A DNA stretch of 41,319 nucleotides from contig FR898625.1 in the NCBI GenBank assembly GCA_000437215.1, forward strand, positions 1 through 41,319. The letters are read 5' to 3'. Below, in pieces: positions 1 through 9,387 of the stretch. The position numbers were made by a program, and so were the translations under genes. The stretch's first letter is position 1, and each line of letters opens with the position of its first letter. Below the pieces are notes generated by a model. It did not search any database, was not told the DNA's origin, and was given only the letters and a program-made list of their open reading frames with translations. Source of the stretch: Clostridium sp. CAG:440 (lineage in GTDB: Bacteria; Bacillota; Clostridia; TANB77; CAG-508).

Positions 1-52
1 TGAAGGTGGTAGAACAGTTGGTTCAGGAGTTGTTGCTGATATAATAGCATAA
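1..52 (+). CDS. tuf: Elongation factor Tu, C-terminal end (partial)
   Basis: The first 52 bases read in frame as EGGRTVGSGVVADIIA followed by TAA. This matches the highly conserved C-terminus of translation elongation factor Tu, which delivers aminoacyl-tRNA to the ribosome. Only the last 16 codons are inside the window. The assignment rests on this short but very characteristic tail. A terminator follows at once. Confidence 0.85.
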   Translation, partial: EGGRTVGSGVVADIIA

Positions 53-68
53 TTTATGAATTTAATTA

Positions 69-100
69 AAAGATGCAATGAAAATTGCATCTTTTTTGTT
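69..100 (+). terminator. Rho-independent terminator after tuf
   Basis: An 11-bp perfect stem (AAAGATGCAAT pairing with ATTGCATCTTT) with a 4-nt loop runs straight into a T-rich tract. It ends the tuf transcript and separates it from plsX. Confidence 0.85.
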
Positions 101-107
101 TTTTTAC

Positions 108-136
108 TTGCATTTTTACAAAAACAATAATAAAAT
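108..136 (+). promoter_or_regulatory. Candidate promoter for plsX
   Basis: TTGCAT and TAAAAT are separated by 17 bp, between the tuf terminator and the plsX ribosome site. The -35 box is imperfect. No FapR-type palindrome is evident by eye. Confidence 0.45.
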
Positions 137-204
137 ATAAACATTATAAATATATTTAAACAAAGAAATTGCTTAAAGTTAAATAACATTTAGGAGGAAA
201 AACA

Positions 205-1236
205 ATGAAGATTATATTAGATACAATGGGAGGAGACAATGCGCCTGATGCCAATATAAAAGGTGCAATAAATGCAATAAATAAAGTAAAAGCAGAGGTT
301 ATACTAGTAGGAAAAGAAGAAGTAATAAGAAAAAGAGTAAAAGAATTATATGGAAAAGAAATAGAAGAAATATCAGATAGATTAAAAATAAAAAATGCTA
401 CAGAAACTATAGAAATGGAAGATACACCAACACTTGCAATAAAACATAAAAAAGATTCATCAATGGTAGTAGGATTTAAAATGCTAAAAGAAGATGAAGG
501 AGATGTATTTATTTCAGCAGGAAATTCAGGAGCATTATTAACAGGAGCAACATTAATAGTAGGAAGAATAAAAGGAATAGATAGACCAGCATTAGCAGGA
601 ATTTTGCCATCATATAAAAGTCAATTATTATTAATAGATTCTGGATCAAATACAAATTGTAAGCCTATTAACTTATTGCAATTTGCTCAAATGTCTACAA
701 TATACTTAAAAAATACATTTGGAATAGAAAAGCCAGCAATAGGTTTATTAAATATAGGGACAGAAGAAACTAAAGGAAATGAATTAGTTAAAGAAAGCTA
801 TAAATTACTAAAAGAAAAATCAGAAGAATTAGATATAAACTTTATAGGAAATGTAGAAGGTAGAGATGCATTTTCAGGTAAAGTAGATGCAATTGTAACA
901 GATGGATTTACAGGAAATGTTTTTCTAAAAACAGCTGAAGGATTAGGAAAATTTGTAAAAAGAACACTAACAGAGAGTTTTACAAAAAATTTATGTACAA
1001 AATTACAATATTTAGTAGCCAAAAAGCCAATAAAAAGTATGTCAAAAGCAATGGATTATAAATCTTATGGTGGAGCATTATTTTTAGGGGTAAAAAAACC
1101 AGTAGTAAAAGCTCATGGAAGTAGTGACGAATTATTATTTGAATATACAATTATTCAAGCAGAAAAATTTGTACAAAATAAAGCGGTACCAAAAATGATT
1201 GAAGAATTTGAAAAGACAAAATCTATGGTAAAATAA
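205..1236 (+). CDS. plsX: Phosphate acyltransferase PlsX
   Basis: PlsX transfers the acyl chain from acyl-ACP to phosphate, giving acyl-phosphate for PlsY, the first step of membrane phospholipid synthesis in Firmicutes. It is peripheral to the membrane. The 343-residue protein has the usual family length and begins with the hallmark DTMGGDNAPD motif (residues 6-15). Conserved blocks include SAGNSGALLTGA (about 104-115) and a glycine-rich DGFTGNVFLKT region (about 232-242). AGGAGG lies at a good distance from the ATG. The next gene is acpP, whose product carries its substrate, but acpP has its own promoter and the two are about 200 bp apart. In many Firmicutes fabD/fabG lie nearby; they are absent here. 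Confidence 0.96.
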   Translation: MKIILDTMGGDNAPDANIKGAINAINKVKAEVILVGKEEVIRKRVKELYGKEIEEISDRLKIKNATETIEMEDTPTLAIKHKKDSSMVVGFKMLKEDEGDVFISAGNSGALLTGATLIVGRIKGIDRPALAGILPSYKSQLLLIDSGSNTNCKPINLLQFAQMSTIYLKNTFGIEKPAIGLLNIGTEETKGNELVKESYKLLKEKSEELDINFIGNVEGRDAFSGKVDAIVTDGFTGNVFLKTAEGLGKFVKRTLTESFTKNLCTKLQYLVAKKPIKSMSKAMDYKSYGGALFLGVKKPVVKAHGSSDELLFEYTIIQAEKFVQNKAVPKMIEEFEKTKSMVK

Positions 1237-1348
1237 AAATTGCAATAATATTAAGGGAGTAAAAGAGCAATAAAAAGTGATTTAAATACCTAATATGATA
1301 GCAATTTTGAACGGTTAGTATAAAAATTAATTATATTAATAAATATAC

Positions 1349-1377
1349 TTGACAAAAACATAAACATATATTATAAA
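1349..1377 (+). promoter_or_regulatory. Promoter of acpP
   Basis: A perfect TTGACA -35 box and TATAAA -10 box are 17 bp apart, about 60 bp upstream of the acpP start. This suggests that acpP is transcribed independently of plsX, in keeping with the large amount of ACP a cell needs. Confidence 0.75.
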
Positions 1378-1439
1378 AGAACTATAAGATAAAAATACAA
1401 CAATATTTTTAAAACTTGAGAGGAGGTGAACTCGCACAA

Positions 1440-1679
1440 ATGAGTTCAGAAGAAGTATTAGAAAAGGTAAAAGGAATAATAGTTGAGCAATTAGGTGTTG
1501 CTGAAACAGCTGTAACAATGGAAGCATCTTTTATTGATGATTTAGGTGCTGATTCACTTGATATAGTTGAATTAATAATGGCATTAGAAGAAGAATTTGA
1601 TATTGAAATCCCAGATGCTGATGCAGAAAAAGTTGTAACAGTAGGAGATGTAGTTGACTACATAAAAGAAAATGTTTAA
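1440..1679 (+). CDS. acpP: Acyl carrier protein
   Basis: This 79-residue acidic protein carries growing fatty acyl chains on a 4'-phosphopantetheine arm. The attachment serine is in the canonical DDLGADSLDIVEL motif (about residues 31-43). Helix IV ends in the typical VGDVVDYIKENV. I chose the ATG at 1440, which follows an AGGAGGTGA ribosome site by 11 nt; a longer reading from TTG at 1416 would include that site in the coding sequence and add eight residues with no family match. It is transcribed from its own promoter and ends at a strong terminator. Confidence 0.97.
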   Translation: MSSEEVLEKVKGIIVEQLGVAETAVTMEASFIDDLGADSLDIVELIMALEEEFDIEIPDADAEKVVTVGDVVDYIKENV

Positions 1680-1711
1680 TTTTAAATGTTAATTGTTATA
1701 AAATTATAAAT

Positions 1712-1766
1712 AAAAAAGAACTTAAATGAACATAAATTAAAATGTTTCATAAAAGTTCTTTTTTTA
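1712..1766. terminator. Bidirectional terminator between acpP and the carboxypeptidase gene
   Basis: AAAAAGAACTT and AAGTTCTTTTT form the arms of a hairpin with A-runs on the left and T-runs on the right, so it can serve the converging genes on both sides. The inner part also pairs weakly. Confidence 0.75.
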
Positions 1767-1791
1767 AAATTAAATTAATGAATTTTAATTT

Positions 1792-3042
1792 TTATACATT
1801 TGTTAAAATACTTATATAATTTTTGCTAAAATAATTAAAATAATCAAATATTCCTTTTCTATTAATTTTGTATGAAGTAAGAATCTTGGTTGAAGTAATT
1901 AAATTATTTTCTGAATAAATATCAATAGTTCCAAGAAAATAATTTTCTGCAACAGGAGCAACTAAATAAGATTTACATTTTATTTTTATATCCAAATTAT
2001 TTATTTTGTCTTTTTTTATTGGAATTATTTCATGTTCAAGCATTTCATATTTTAAACAAATATTTTGGGTTCTTCCCTTTTCTATATAAAAATCGTTTAA
2101 ATTTTCTTTTTGCCATGTATCAAATTTTTCTTTAATTAGAGTATTTAAGTTAACAGGTTCATATTCTTTAAAAATATATTCAATTAATTTTATACTATCT
2201 TTTGTTCTAAAGTTTTTTGTATCTGCCCCAAGCACAACACAAATTATATCCATATTTCCTCTTTTACAAGCTGTTACTAGGCATCTATTTGCACCATTTG
2301 TAAAACCAGTTTTTATTCCATATATACCATTTAATGTACCTAATAGTTCATTTGTATTTGATAAAGTTTTGGTATAGTTATTTATTGTTACAGTATAATT
2401 CTTTGTTCCCACAATTTGTGCAAAATCTTTGTTTTTTAGTGCATAATTTGAAAGAAGGGCAAGTTCATATGCTGTTGTATAATGTTCATCATTATCCAAA
2501 CCATGTGGTGTTACAAAATGTGTATTTTCCAAATTTAATTTAGCCGCTTTGTCATTCATAAGTTTAGAAAAGTCTTCTATATTTCCTCCAACATGTTCAG
2601 CAAGTGCAACTGCTGCATCATTTCCAGAGCATAACATTAATCCATATAGCAAGTCTTTAACAGTGATTTTATCTCCTGTTTTAAGCCCTAACCTTGAACC
2701 TCCTGTTCCAGCAGATTTTTTAGAAACTTCAACTATATCATTTAAGTTACCATTTTCTAAAACAATTATACAGGTCATAATTTTTGTTGTAGATGCCATT
2801 TTTCTTTTTTCTTTTTCATTTTTTCCATATAAAATTGTATTTGAATTTCTGTCAATAACAATTGCTGCTCTTGAATTTATATTTGGAAATTCTTCTGGCT
2901 TAGAGGTTGTTTCTACAATTGTATCATTTATAAATGAATCATCATTTAATGGTTCATTTATATCATCTGCATATATAATTGTAGAAGAAACTAAAAAAAA
3001 TAATATAAAAAAAGATATAAATATTCTAAAAAATTTATACAT
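1792..3042 (-). CDS. D-alanyl-D-alanine carboxypeptidase (DacF/PBP5 family)
   Basis: This 416-residue low-molecular-weight penicillin-binding protein removes the terminal D-Ala from peptidoglycan pentapeptides outside the membrane. It has a hydrophobic N-terminal signal segment (residues 1-26). The three active-site motifs are STTK within MASTTKIMTC (about 82-91), SGN within CSGNDAAVAL (about 138-147) and KTG within GIKTGFTNGA (about 243-252). A beta-rich C-terminal domain follows, as in PBP5. The end lacks the clear amphipathic anchor helix of PBP5, so its membrane attachment is uncertain. In Bacillus, dacF is a forespore gene; whether this copy is sporulation-specific cannot be read from the sequence. 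Confidence 0.92.
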   Translation of the reverse strand: MYKFFRIFISFFILFFLVSSTIIYADDINEPLNDDSFINDTIVETTSKPEEFPNINSRAAIVIDRNSNTILYGKNEKEKRKMASTTKIMTCIIVLENGNLNDIVEVSKKSAGTGGSRLGLKTGDKITVKDLLYGLMLCSGNDAAVALAEHVGGNIEDFSKLMNDKAAKLNLENTHFVTPHGLDNDEHYTTAYELALLSNYALKNKDFAQIVGTKNYTVTINNYTKTLSNTNELLGTLNGIYGIKTGFTNGANRCLVTACKRGNMDIICVVLGADTKNFRTKDSIKLIEYIFKEYEPVNLNTLIKEKFDTWQKENLNDFYIEKGRTQNICLKYEMLEHEIIPIKKDKINNLDIKIKCKSYLVAPVAENYFLGTIDIYSENNLITSTKILTSYKINRKGIFDYFNYFSKNYISILTNV

Positions 3043-3368
3043 AAAATCACCTATATAATTTATATTTTAAAAGATGAATTATATTCTATATAAAATAAAA
3101 ATCAAATAAAAATTATACAAAGCTAGGGGTATAAGTAAAAATCAAATTAATTTACGTAAAATGTTGATTTTGTAACGAAAATGTAATATAATTGTAATAT
3201 AGGGCGCATTTTTATGGCTAGGACTGAAAATGATAGTTCCGTAGCATAAAAAATGTTACAAAAAAATTAATAAAAAAGTATTAAAAAAGCGGTATTGACT
3301 TATTACAAGAAGATAGTAAAATATATATAGAAATGTGTCATTAAATAAAAGAAGGAGAGTTAATTAAA
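3043..3368. promoter_or_regulatory. Intergenic region with a long hairpin and the adhesin promoter
   Basis: No gene is evident in this 326-bp gap between divergent genes. It holds an interrupted inverted repeat at 3207-3255: CATTTTTATG pairs with CATAAAAAATG, then CTA with TAG, then GGACT with AGTTCC. A promoter for the surface-protein gene follows at 3295-3322 (TTGACT, 16 bp, TAAAAT). The hairpin lies upstream of that promoter, so it is more likely an operator or part of a transcript from elsewhere than a leader of the adhesin mRNA. Confidence 0.5.
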
Positions 3369-6300
3369 ATGAAAGTTAAAAAAATTCTTTTAAGTATTAT
3401 AAGCATGTTGGTGTTAATATCATTAGCATTAACAAGCAAAGTATTTGCAGCTGATGTTTCAGTTTATTTTGGAATAATCCAAAAAGGACCATCAGGATGG
3501 GGATATGCCATAGGAGACCCAACAAACGGAGGATCACAAATATGGAATATAGTTAAATATAAGGGAAGTAACAAAGCCTCAGGCTATGATTGGAAAGACG
3601 CATATTGTGCAAGAGCAGGTAGAGGATTAGGAAATATGACAACAGGTGTTGCAGATACTGATGTTCATAATTACGTAAATGCGTTTAATATGAGAACTGA
3701 AAAAGAATCAATTCTAAATTATGGATCAGATGCAACATTAAATGGTCAAGTAAATAGAATATTACCTACAGCAAATACAAAAATAGCAGGAACAGAAGTT
3801 ACATGTTATGATGCAATACTTTCTGTAGCTGATTTAGTATATTTAAGAGAAGATGCAAATAAAGATAGCTATAAAGAAGAATTAATGACAAAAGCATTAG
3901 AAAAGACTGTAAATCAATATAGTGATTATAATTATAAAATTACCGAAGATGATATAATTGCTGTACAACAAGCTGTAATCTGGTATTTTACAAACTATGA
4001 TGAAACTAAATATAATTTATTAGAAAATGCAAGCTGGTTAAGTTATGTAACAGATACAACAACAACTTATACAAGTTTAAATGATTACAGACCAAATGGA
4101 CAAGGTTCAAATGATGAAGGACCACAAAGACAAGAACAAGCAGTTGCTTTATATAAATACTTAATAAATACAGCAATAGAAAATGCAAAAAATTCAAATT
4201 ATAAAGGTATAAACCCTGTAACATTATATACAAATATAGCAGATATAACAGGAACACAACCAATAATTATAATTGAAAAAGGTGAAGAAAAAGAATTTGA
4301 CTTAGCTTTAAGAAAATATATAACAAAAGTAGATGATCATGAATTAACAAATAGTAATGAAACAAGAATACCAAATCCTAATACAACAAAATTAGAATCT
4401 GGAGAAGAAACAACAGCTCAGTATAATCACAGAAAAAATCCTGTAAAAGTAAAAACAGGAAGTAAAGTTACATATAATTTAACAATATATAATGAAGGCG
4501 AAGTTGCAGGAAGAGCAACAAAAATTTCTGATCAATTACCAACTGGTTTAAAATTAGATACAACAGGAACAGTAACATCAGAAAAAGGAAATGTATACCA
4601 AATATCTGTAGATGCAAATAATAAAGTAACATTAGTAACAGATGGAACAAATAATATAAATGCATTTGATGGAACAAATTTAGATAAAGATACAGTTTCA
4701 ATTGTATGTGAAGTAACACAAACTGCAAGCACACAAAGTGATATAATTTTAACAAACTTAGCATGGATTGCAGAAGAAGTTAATGCATCAACAAATACTG
4801 TAATTACAAATCAAAAAGGAGAAGACAGAGACTCAGAACCATCAACAATTGATACAAAAACTGCAGATCAATTAAAAACAACTGATATTGGATATACAGG
4901 AAAAGATAATTATTCAAAAGAACAATTAAATGATAGCACAAAATACTTTAAAGGTGGTCAAGATGATGACGACTTTGAAAAAGTAATATTAGAACAAGAT
5001 ACAAGAAAAGTAGATTTAGCATTAAGAAAATATATAGTATCTATTACAAATAACTCAAATACAACAATATTAGATGGAAATAACTCTAGGGTACCAGATG
5101 TAAAAGAAGATTCATTACTTACAGGAACAACAGCAACATATAACCACAAAAAAGACCCTGTAGAAGTTGAAGAAGGAAGTTTAGTAAATTACAAATTAAC
5201 AATATATAATGAAGGAAATATGGCAGGAAGAGCAACAAAAGTTGTTGACCAATTACCATCAGGTCTTGAATTTGTAAGTGTTGTAAGTGGAAATTTTGAA
5301 AAAGATACCTATAATGAAACAACAAATAGATTAACATTAAAAAGAAAAGATGGAAATGAAACTAATTTACCAGCATATGAAGAAGGAAAATTAGTAGAAA
5401 ATTCAGAAACAATAGAAATACAATGTAAAGTAACAGCAAAAGCTGACAAAGAAAATAACAAAGTTCTTACAAATATTGCTTGGATTGAGGATCAAGTTGA
5501 TGAAGCAGGAAGACAAACAGATAGAGATTCAACTCCAGGAAATACAAATGTGCCAGGAAGCTTAGTTACAACAGACAATGGTTATACAAATAATGATTCA
5601 ACAGATTTAAATAACAAAGATCATTATTTTGAAGGTCAAGAAGATGATGACGACTTTGAAAAAGTTGTTTTAAAACCAAAAGCATTTGACTTAAAATTAA
5701 TTAAAAGAATAGTAGAAGTAAATGGCCAAGAAGTTCCAGAAAGAATTAAAAATGTTGATGTAAGTAAATTAAATACAAAAGATGAAAATGGAAATTTAAT
5801 AACAACAGCAGATTATGACTTAGACAAAACACCAGTTCAAGTTAAAAAAGGTGACATTGTAAAATACACATTCAGAATTTACAATGAAGGTGACATAGAT
5901 GGTTTTGCTTCTGAGATTACAGAAGATATACCAGAAGGATTAGAATTTATATATTCTACAAAGCAAGCAGATGAATTAGATGCTGATACAACATTAACAG
6001 CAGAGGAAAAAGCAGCAATTAAGTTTAACCAAAGCATGTTATGGGTATATGATAGTAGTAAAATAGATGCAAACGGAAAAATATTAGAAATAAAAACAGA
6101 TTATCTATCAAAAGAAGTATCAGAAGATAATTTAATAAAAGCATTTAATAAAGAAACACAAGAAATTGATTATAAAGAAGTATCTGTAATGTTAAAAGTT
6201 GTAACAGAAGATACAACAGGAAAAATAATAAGAAATGAAGCATGTATTTCTGAAGATTCTGATAAAGATGGAAATGACGTAGATGATAGGGATTCAAATC

Positions 6301-8303
6301 CAAAAGAATGGAAAAAATATGAAGATGACGAAGATTATGACAATATAGTTCCAGGGGTATTTGACTTAGCATTAAGAAAATTCATAGTTGCTGTAAGCAA
6401 AGATGAAACAATTGAAAATACTGAATATATGAAAAATGAAGATGGAACATATACAAGAGCTCCAAAAGTAGATACAAGTAAATTAAATACAAAAGACGAA
6501 AATGAAAATTTAATTACAACTGCAATTTATAACCATACAAAAGAACCAGTACAAGTTCAAAAAGGAAACTATGTAGTATATATGTTAAGAGTATACAATG
6601 AAGGAAGTATGGCAGGATATGCAGCACAAATAAAAGATCACTTACCAGAATATTTAGAATTTGTTGACGGAGACTTTAACAAAAAATATGGATGGGAAGT
6701 AAGTGAAGATGGAAGAACAGTTACAACAAAATACTTATCAGATGATAAATATTTAATAGAAGCAGCAGTAGAAAAAAACGGAAAAATTGAATTAGACTAT
6801 AAAGATGTTCCAATTATGTGTAAAGTAAAATCTACAGCAAAAACAGGAGAAAAAGTTACAAATATAGCAGATATATCAATATATGAAGATGAAAAACATA
6901 AAGAAATAGGAGATAGAGATTCAAGCAAAGACAATGTAAAATTACCAGATGACAAAGACTTACCTTCATACAAAGATGATGAAAAAGGTGACTATATACC
7001 AGGTCAAGAAGATGATGATGACTTTGAAAAAGTAATAATCAAAAAATTTGACTTAGCATTAAGAAAATTTATTACAGCTGTAAATGATAAAGAAGTAACA
7101 ACAAGAATTCCTGTACCTCAAATGGGAGAAGACGGAAATATTAAATATAATCATACAAAAGAACCAGTAGAGGTTACAACAAAAGATATAGTAACATATA
7201 CATTAAGAGTATATAATGAAGGTGAAATTAATGGATATGCAAGCAAAGTATCAGACGATTTACCAGAAGGATTAGAATTTTTACCAGAAAATAGCTTAAA
7301 TAAAGAAATGAGATGGGTAATGTATGATAAAGATGGAAAAGAGACAACAAATGTAAAAGATGCAGTAAAAATTACAACAGATTACCTATCAAAAGAACAA
7401 GGCGAAGAAAGAATGAAACAAGATTCTAGCCTAAAAGAAAATCCAAATTTAATAAAAGCATTTGATACAAGCAAAGATATTTCAGATACAAATCCAGATT
7501 ATAAAGAAGTAAAAATTGCATTTAAAGTAGTAGAACCAAATAGTTCAAAGAAAATACTAGTAAATGCAGCCCAAATATCAGACGATTCAGATGAAGACGG
7601 AAATGAAGTAGATGATGAAGACTCTATTCCAGATAAATGGAATGAAGGGGAAGATGACCAAGACAAAGAATATGTTAAATTAGTTGAATTTGACTTGGCA
7701 TTAAGAAAATGGGTAACACAAGCAATAGTAATTGAAAATGGAAAACAAACAGTAACAAACACAGGACATCAACCATATGATGATCCAGAAGCAATAGTAA
7801 AAGTTGAATTACATAGAAAGAAATTAAAAGATGTTACAGTTAAATTTAAATATTCAATAAGAGTAATAAATGAAGGTGACATTGAAGGCTATGCAAAAGA
7901 AGTAACAGATTATATACCAGAAGGATTAAAATTTGTTGCAAGTGACAACCCAGGTTGGACAGATAAAGGAAATAATGTAATTACAACAAGATTATTAGAA
8001 AATACATTATTAAAACCAGGAGAATATGCAGATGTTGAAGTATTATTAACATGGGTAAATAATGAAAATAATATGGGATTAAAAACAAACATTGCAGAAA
8101 TTTCTGAAGACTATAATGATAAAGGTGTACCAGATAGAGATTCAACACCAAACAATAAAAAAGATGGTGAAGATGATATAGATGACGCACCAGTAATGTT
8201 ATCAATTTCAACTGGTAAAGAAAAAGTATTTATAATACTAGGAGTAACAGTATTAATTACAATTGCTGGAGGAGTAGTTCTTATAAAGAAATTTGTATTA
8301 TAA
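3369..8303 (+). CDS. Large surface protein: thioester domain, six DUF11-like repeats, C-terminal anchor
   Basis: This 1644-residue protein starts with a signal peptide (about 1-27, ending VFA-AD). The head (about 30-300) looks like a thioester adhesin domain: a cysteine in DAYCARAGRG (about 83) and a glutamine in VQQAVIWYFTN (about 200) are the expected Cys-Gln cross-link pair. Six repeats follow, each opening with a form of FDLALRKFI, near residues 308, 548, 771, 997, 1227 and 1440. Each contains a YNEG turn and a D-LP-GL-F motif typical of DUF11-like beta domains. Acidic linkers such as GQEDDDDFEKV separate several repeats. The C-terminus has one hydrophobic helix followed by KK, preceded by SISTG at the place where a sortase LPxTG motif would be. 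It probably binds host or matrix surfaces covalently; the ligand is unknown. Confidence 0.8.
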   Translation: MKVKKILLSIISMLVLISLALTSKVFAADVSVYFGIIQKGPSGWGYAIGDPTNGGSQIWNIVKYKGSNKASGYDWKDAYCARAGRGLGNMTTGVADTDVHNYVNAFNMRTEKESILNYGSDATLNGQVNRILPTANTKIAGTEVTCYDAILSVADLVYLREDANKDSYKEELMTKALEKTVNQYSDYNYKITEDDIIAVQQAVIWYFTNYDETKYNLLENASWLSYVTDTTTTYTSLNDYRPNGQGSNDEGPQRQEQAVALYKYLINTAIENAKNSNYKGINPVTLYTNIADITGTQPIIIIEKGEEKEFDLALRKYITKVDDHELTNSNETRIPNPNTTKLESGEETTAQYNHRKNPVKVKTGSKVTYNLTIYNEGEVAGRATKISDQLPTGLKLDTTGTVTSEKGNVYQISVDANNKVTLVTDGTNNINAFDGTNLDKDTVSIVCEVTQTASTQSDIILTNLAWIAEEVNASTNTVITNQKGEDRDSEPSTIDTKTADQLKTTDIGYTGKDNYSKEQLNDSTKYFKGGQDDDDFEKVILEQDTRKVDLALRKYIVSITNNSNTTILDGNNSRVPDVKEDSLLTGTTATYNHKKDPVEVEEGSLVNYKLTIYNEGNMAGRATKVVDQLPSGLEFVSVVSGNFEKDTYNETTNRLTLKRKDGNETNLPAYEEGKLVENSETIEIQCKVTAKADKENNKVLTNIAWIEDQVDEAGRQTDRDSTPGNTNVPGSLVTTDNGYTNNDSTDLNNKDHYFEGQEDDDDFEKVVLKPKAFDLKLIKRIVEVNGQEVPERIKNVDVSKLNTKDENGNLITTADYDLDKTPVQVKKGDIVKYTFRIYNEGDIDGFASEITEDIPEGLEFIYSTKQADELDADTTLTAEEKAAIKFNQSMLWVYDSSKIDANGKILEIKTDYLSKEVSEDNLIKAFNKETQEIDYKEVSVMLKVVTEDTTGKIIRNEACISEDSDKDGNDVDDRDSNPKEWKKYEDDEDYDNIVPGVFDLALRKFIVAVSKDETIENTEYMKNEDGTYTRAPKVDTSKLNTKDENENLITTAIYNHTKEPVQVQKGNYVVYMLRVYNEGSMAGYAAQIKDHLPEYLEFVDGDFNKKYGWEVSEDGRTVTTKYLSDDKYLIEAAVEKNGKIELDYKDVPIMCKVKSTAKTGEKVTNIADISIYEDEKHKEIGDRDSSKDNVKLPDDKDLPSYKDDEKGDYIPGQEDDDDFEKVIIKKFDLALRKFITAVNDKEVTTRIPVPQMGEDGNIKYNHTKEPVEVTTKDIVTYTLRVYNEGEINGYASKVSDDLPEGLEFLPENSLNKEMRWVMYDKDGKETTNVKDAVKITTDYLSKEQGEERMKQDSSLKENPNLIKAFDTSKDISDTNPDYKEVKIAFKVVEPNSSKKILVNAAQISDDSDEDGNEVDDEDSIPDKWNEGEDDQDKEYVKLVEFDLALRKWVTQAIVIENGKQTVTNTGHQPYDDPEAIVKVELHRKKLKDVTVKFKYSIRVINEGDIEGYAKEVTDYIPEGLKFVASDNPGWTDKGNNVITTRLLENTLLKPGEYADVEVLLTWVNNENNMGLKTNIAEISEDYNDKGVPDRDSTPNNKKDGEDDIDDAPVMLSISTGKEKVFIILGVTVLITIAGGVVLIKKFVL

Positions 8304-8309
8304 TAAAAT

Positions 8310-8346
8310 AAAGAAACTGTAATAAAATATTGCAGTTTCTTTTTGT
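8310..8346 (+). terminator. Terminator of the adhesin gene
   Basis: A 10-bp perfect stem (AAAGAAACTG with CAGTTTCTTT) is followed by a T-run just after the stop codon. Confidence 0.8.
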
Positions 8347-8403
8347 ATATGGTATAATTTTTACTGTAAGAGCTAAGTGCTCTAAAACAAAAGAGGTGAA
8401 AAC

Positions 8404-9333
8404 ATGAATCAAATATTATCTACGGAAAATATAAGTAACAAAGGAAAATATAATAAAGGTAGTCAAAAAGATATAAAAACAGTAATAAAATTTTTTGCTA
8501 TAGTATTAATAATATTTGGAATATTTATTACTGCTAGTAGTTCATATGCATTATATAAAAATAATGAAAAAAAAGAAGTTCCAACAACAAAACCGGAAAT
8601 TGTTTTAGAAAATAAAAATGAAGACCAATTAATATTAAAAGTAATGCATGGTCAAATTATAGATAATGTTATATATTATTGGAATAATGAAGAAGAAAAT
8701 AAAATAAATGGAAATGGTGGAAAATATGTTGAAAAAACTTTAGATATACCAAATGGAGAAAATACACTTCATGTTATTGCAAAAGATATAAATAACATGA
8801 CACAAGAAGTTAATAAAACATATACAAAAACAGCTCAAAGTGGAAATGTAAATATAGAAATAAAATTATCAGGAAATAACATATCAATTTCATTTACATC
8901 AGAAGAAAAAATATCATATATAAAATATAATTGGGATGATGAGGAAGAAAAAGAAGTAGAAGTAAATGATACACAATATAAAACAGAAATAGAGGCTATA
9001 AAAGGGGAACATACATTAACTGTTTATGCAGTAGATGAAAATGGAAATGAAACAAAAGAGGTTAAAAAAATAATAGGTACAACAAAACCAAAAATACAAA
9101 TATCAAAAGGTGATGATTGTTTTGTTATAACAGCAACAGATGAATCTGGAATAGATAAAGTTGTAATTAAAAGAACATCAGATAATAAATCATTTACAAT
9201 GAAAGCAAAAGATAACGAAAAAGAATACAAATGTGAATTCCCTTTAGAAGAAGGTGAAAATAGAATAGAAATAACAGTATATAATATAAATGGTGCAACA
9301 GAGCAAGCAAAAGCTAAGTTGACAAAAAAATAA
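8404..9333 (+). CDS. Membrane-anchored protein with Ig-like repeats, function unknown
   Basis: I do not recognise a specific family. The 309 residues have a short cytoplasmic start, one membrane segment (about 31-54, FFAIVLIIFGIFITASSSYA), and then about 250 extracytoplasmic residues. These form three similar beta-sandwich-like units, each ending in a pattern such as GENTLHVIAKDINN, GEHTLTVYAVDENGN or GENRIEITVYNINGA. The pattern is typical of Ig-like domains of cell-surface proteins in Clostridia. The ATG follows AGAGGTG at a normal distance. The gene lies directly after the adhesin gene but behind a terminator, so it has its own transcript. A role in wall or adhesin organisation is a guess from position. 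Confidence 0.65.
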   Translation: MNQILSTENISNKGKYNKGSQKDIKTVIKFFAIVLIIFGIFITASSSYALYKNNEKKEVPTTKPEIVLENKNEDQLILKVMHGQIIDNVIYYWNNEEENKINGNGGKYVEKTLDIPNGENTLHVIAKDINNMTQEVNKTYTKTAQSGNVNIEIKLSGNNISISFTSEEKISYIKYNWDDEEEKEVEVNDTQYKTEIEAIKGEHTLTVYAVDENGNETKEVKKIIGTTKPKIQISKGDDCFVITATDESGIDKVVIKRTSDNKSFTMKAKDNEKEYKCEFPLEEGENRIEITVYNINGATEQAKAKLTKK

Positions 9334-9338
9334 AAATC

Positions 9339-9361
9339 AGCCCTCTAGGCAATAGAGGGCT
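9339..9361 (+). terminator. Hairpin after the Ig-like protein gene
   Basis: A perfect 9-bp GC-rich stem (AGCCCTCTA with TAGAGGGCT) starts 5 nt after the stop codon. It has no T-run, so it may be an mRNA 3'-end or processing hairpin rather than a full terminator. Confidence 0.5.
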
Positions 9362-9387
9362 ATGAAACGTAAAAGAGGGAAAATTTA

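Noticed and set aside
4290..8100. Regularly spaced repeats that might suggest a repeat array
   Set aside because: The repeats are protein domains of 200-240 codons in one open frame, not short direct repeats with spacers. No CRISPR array or cas gene was seen.
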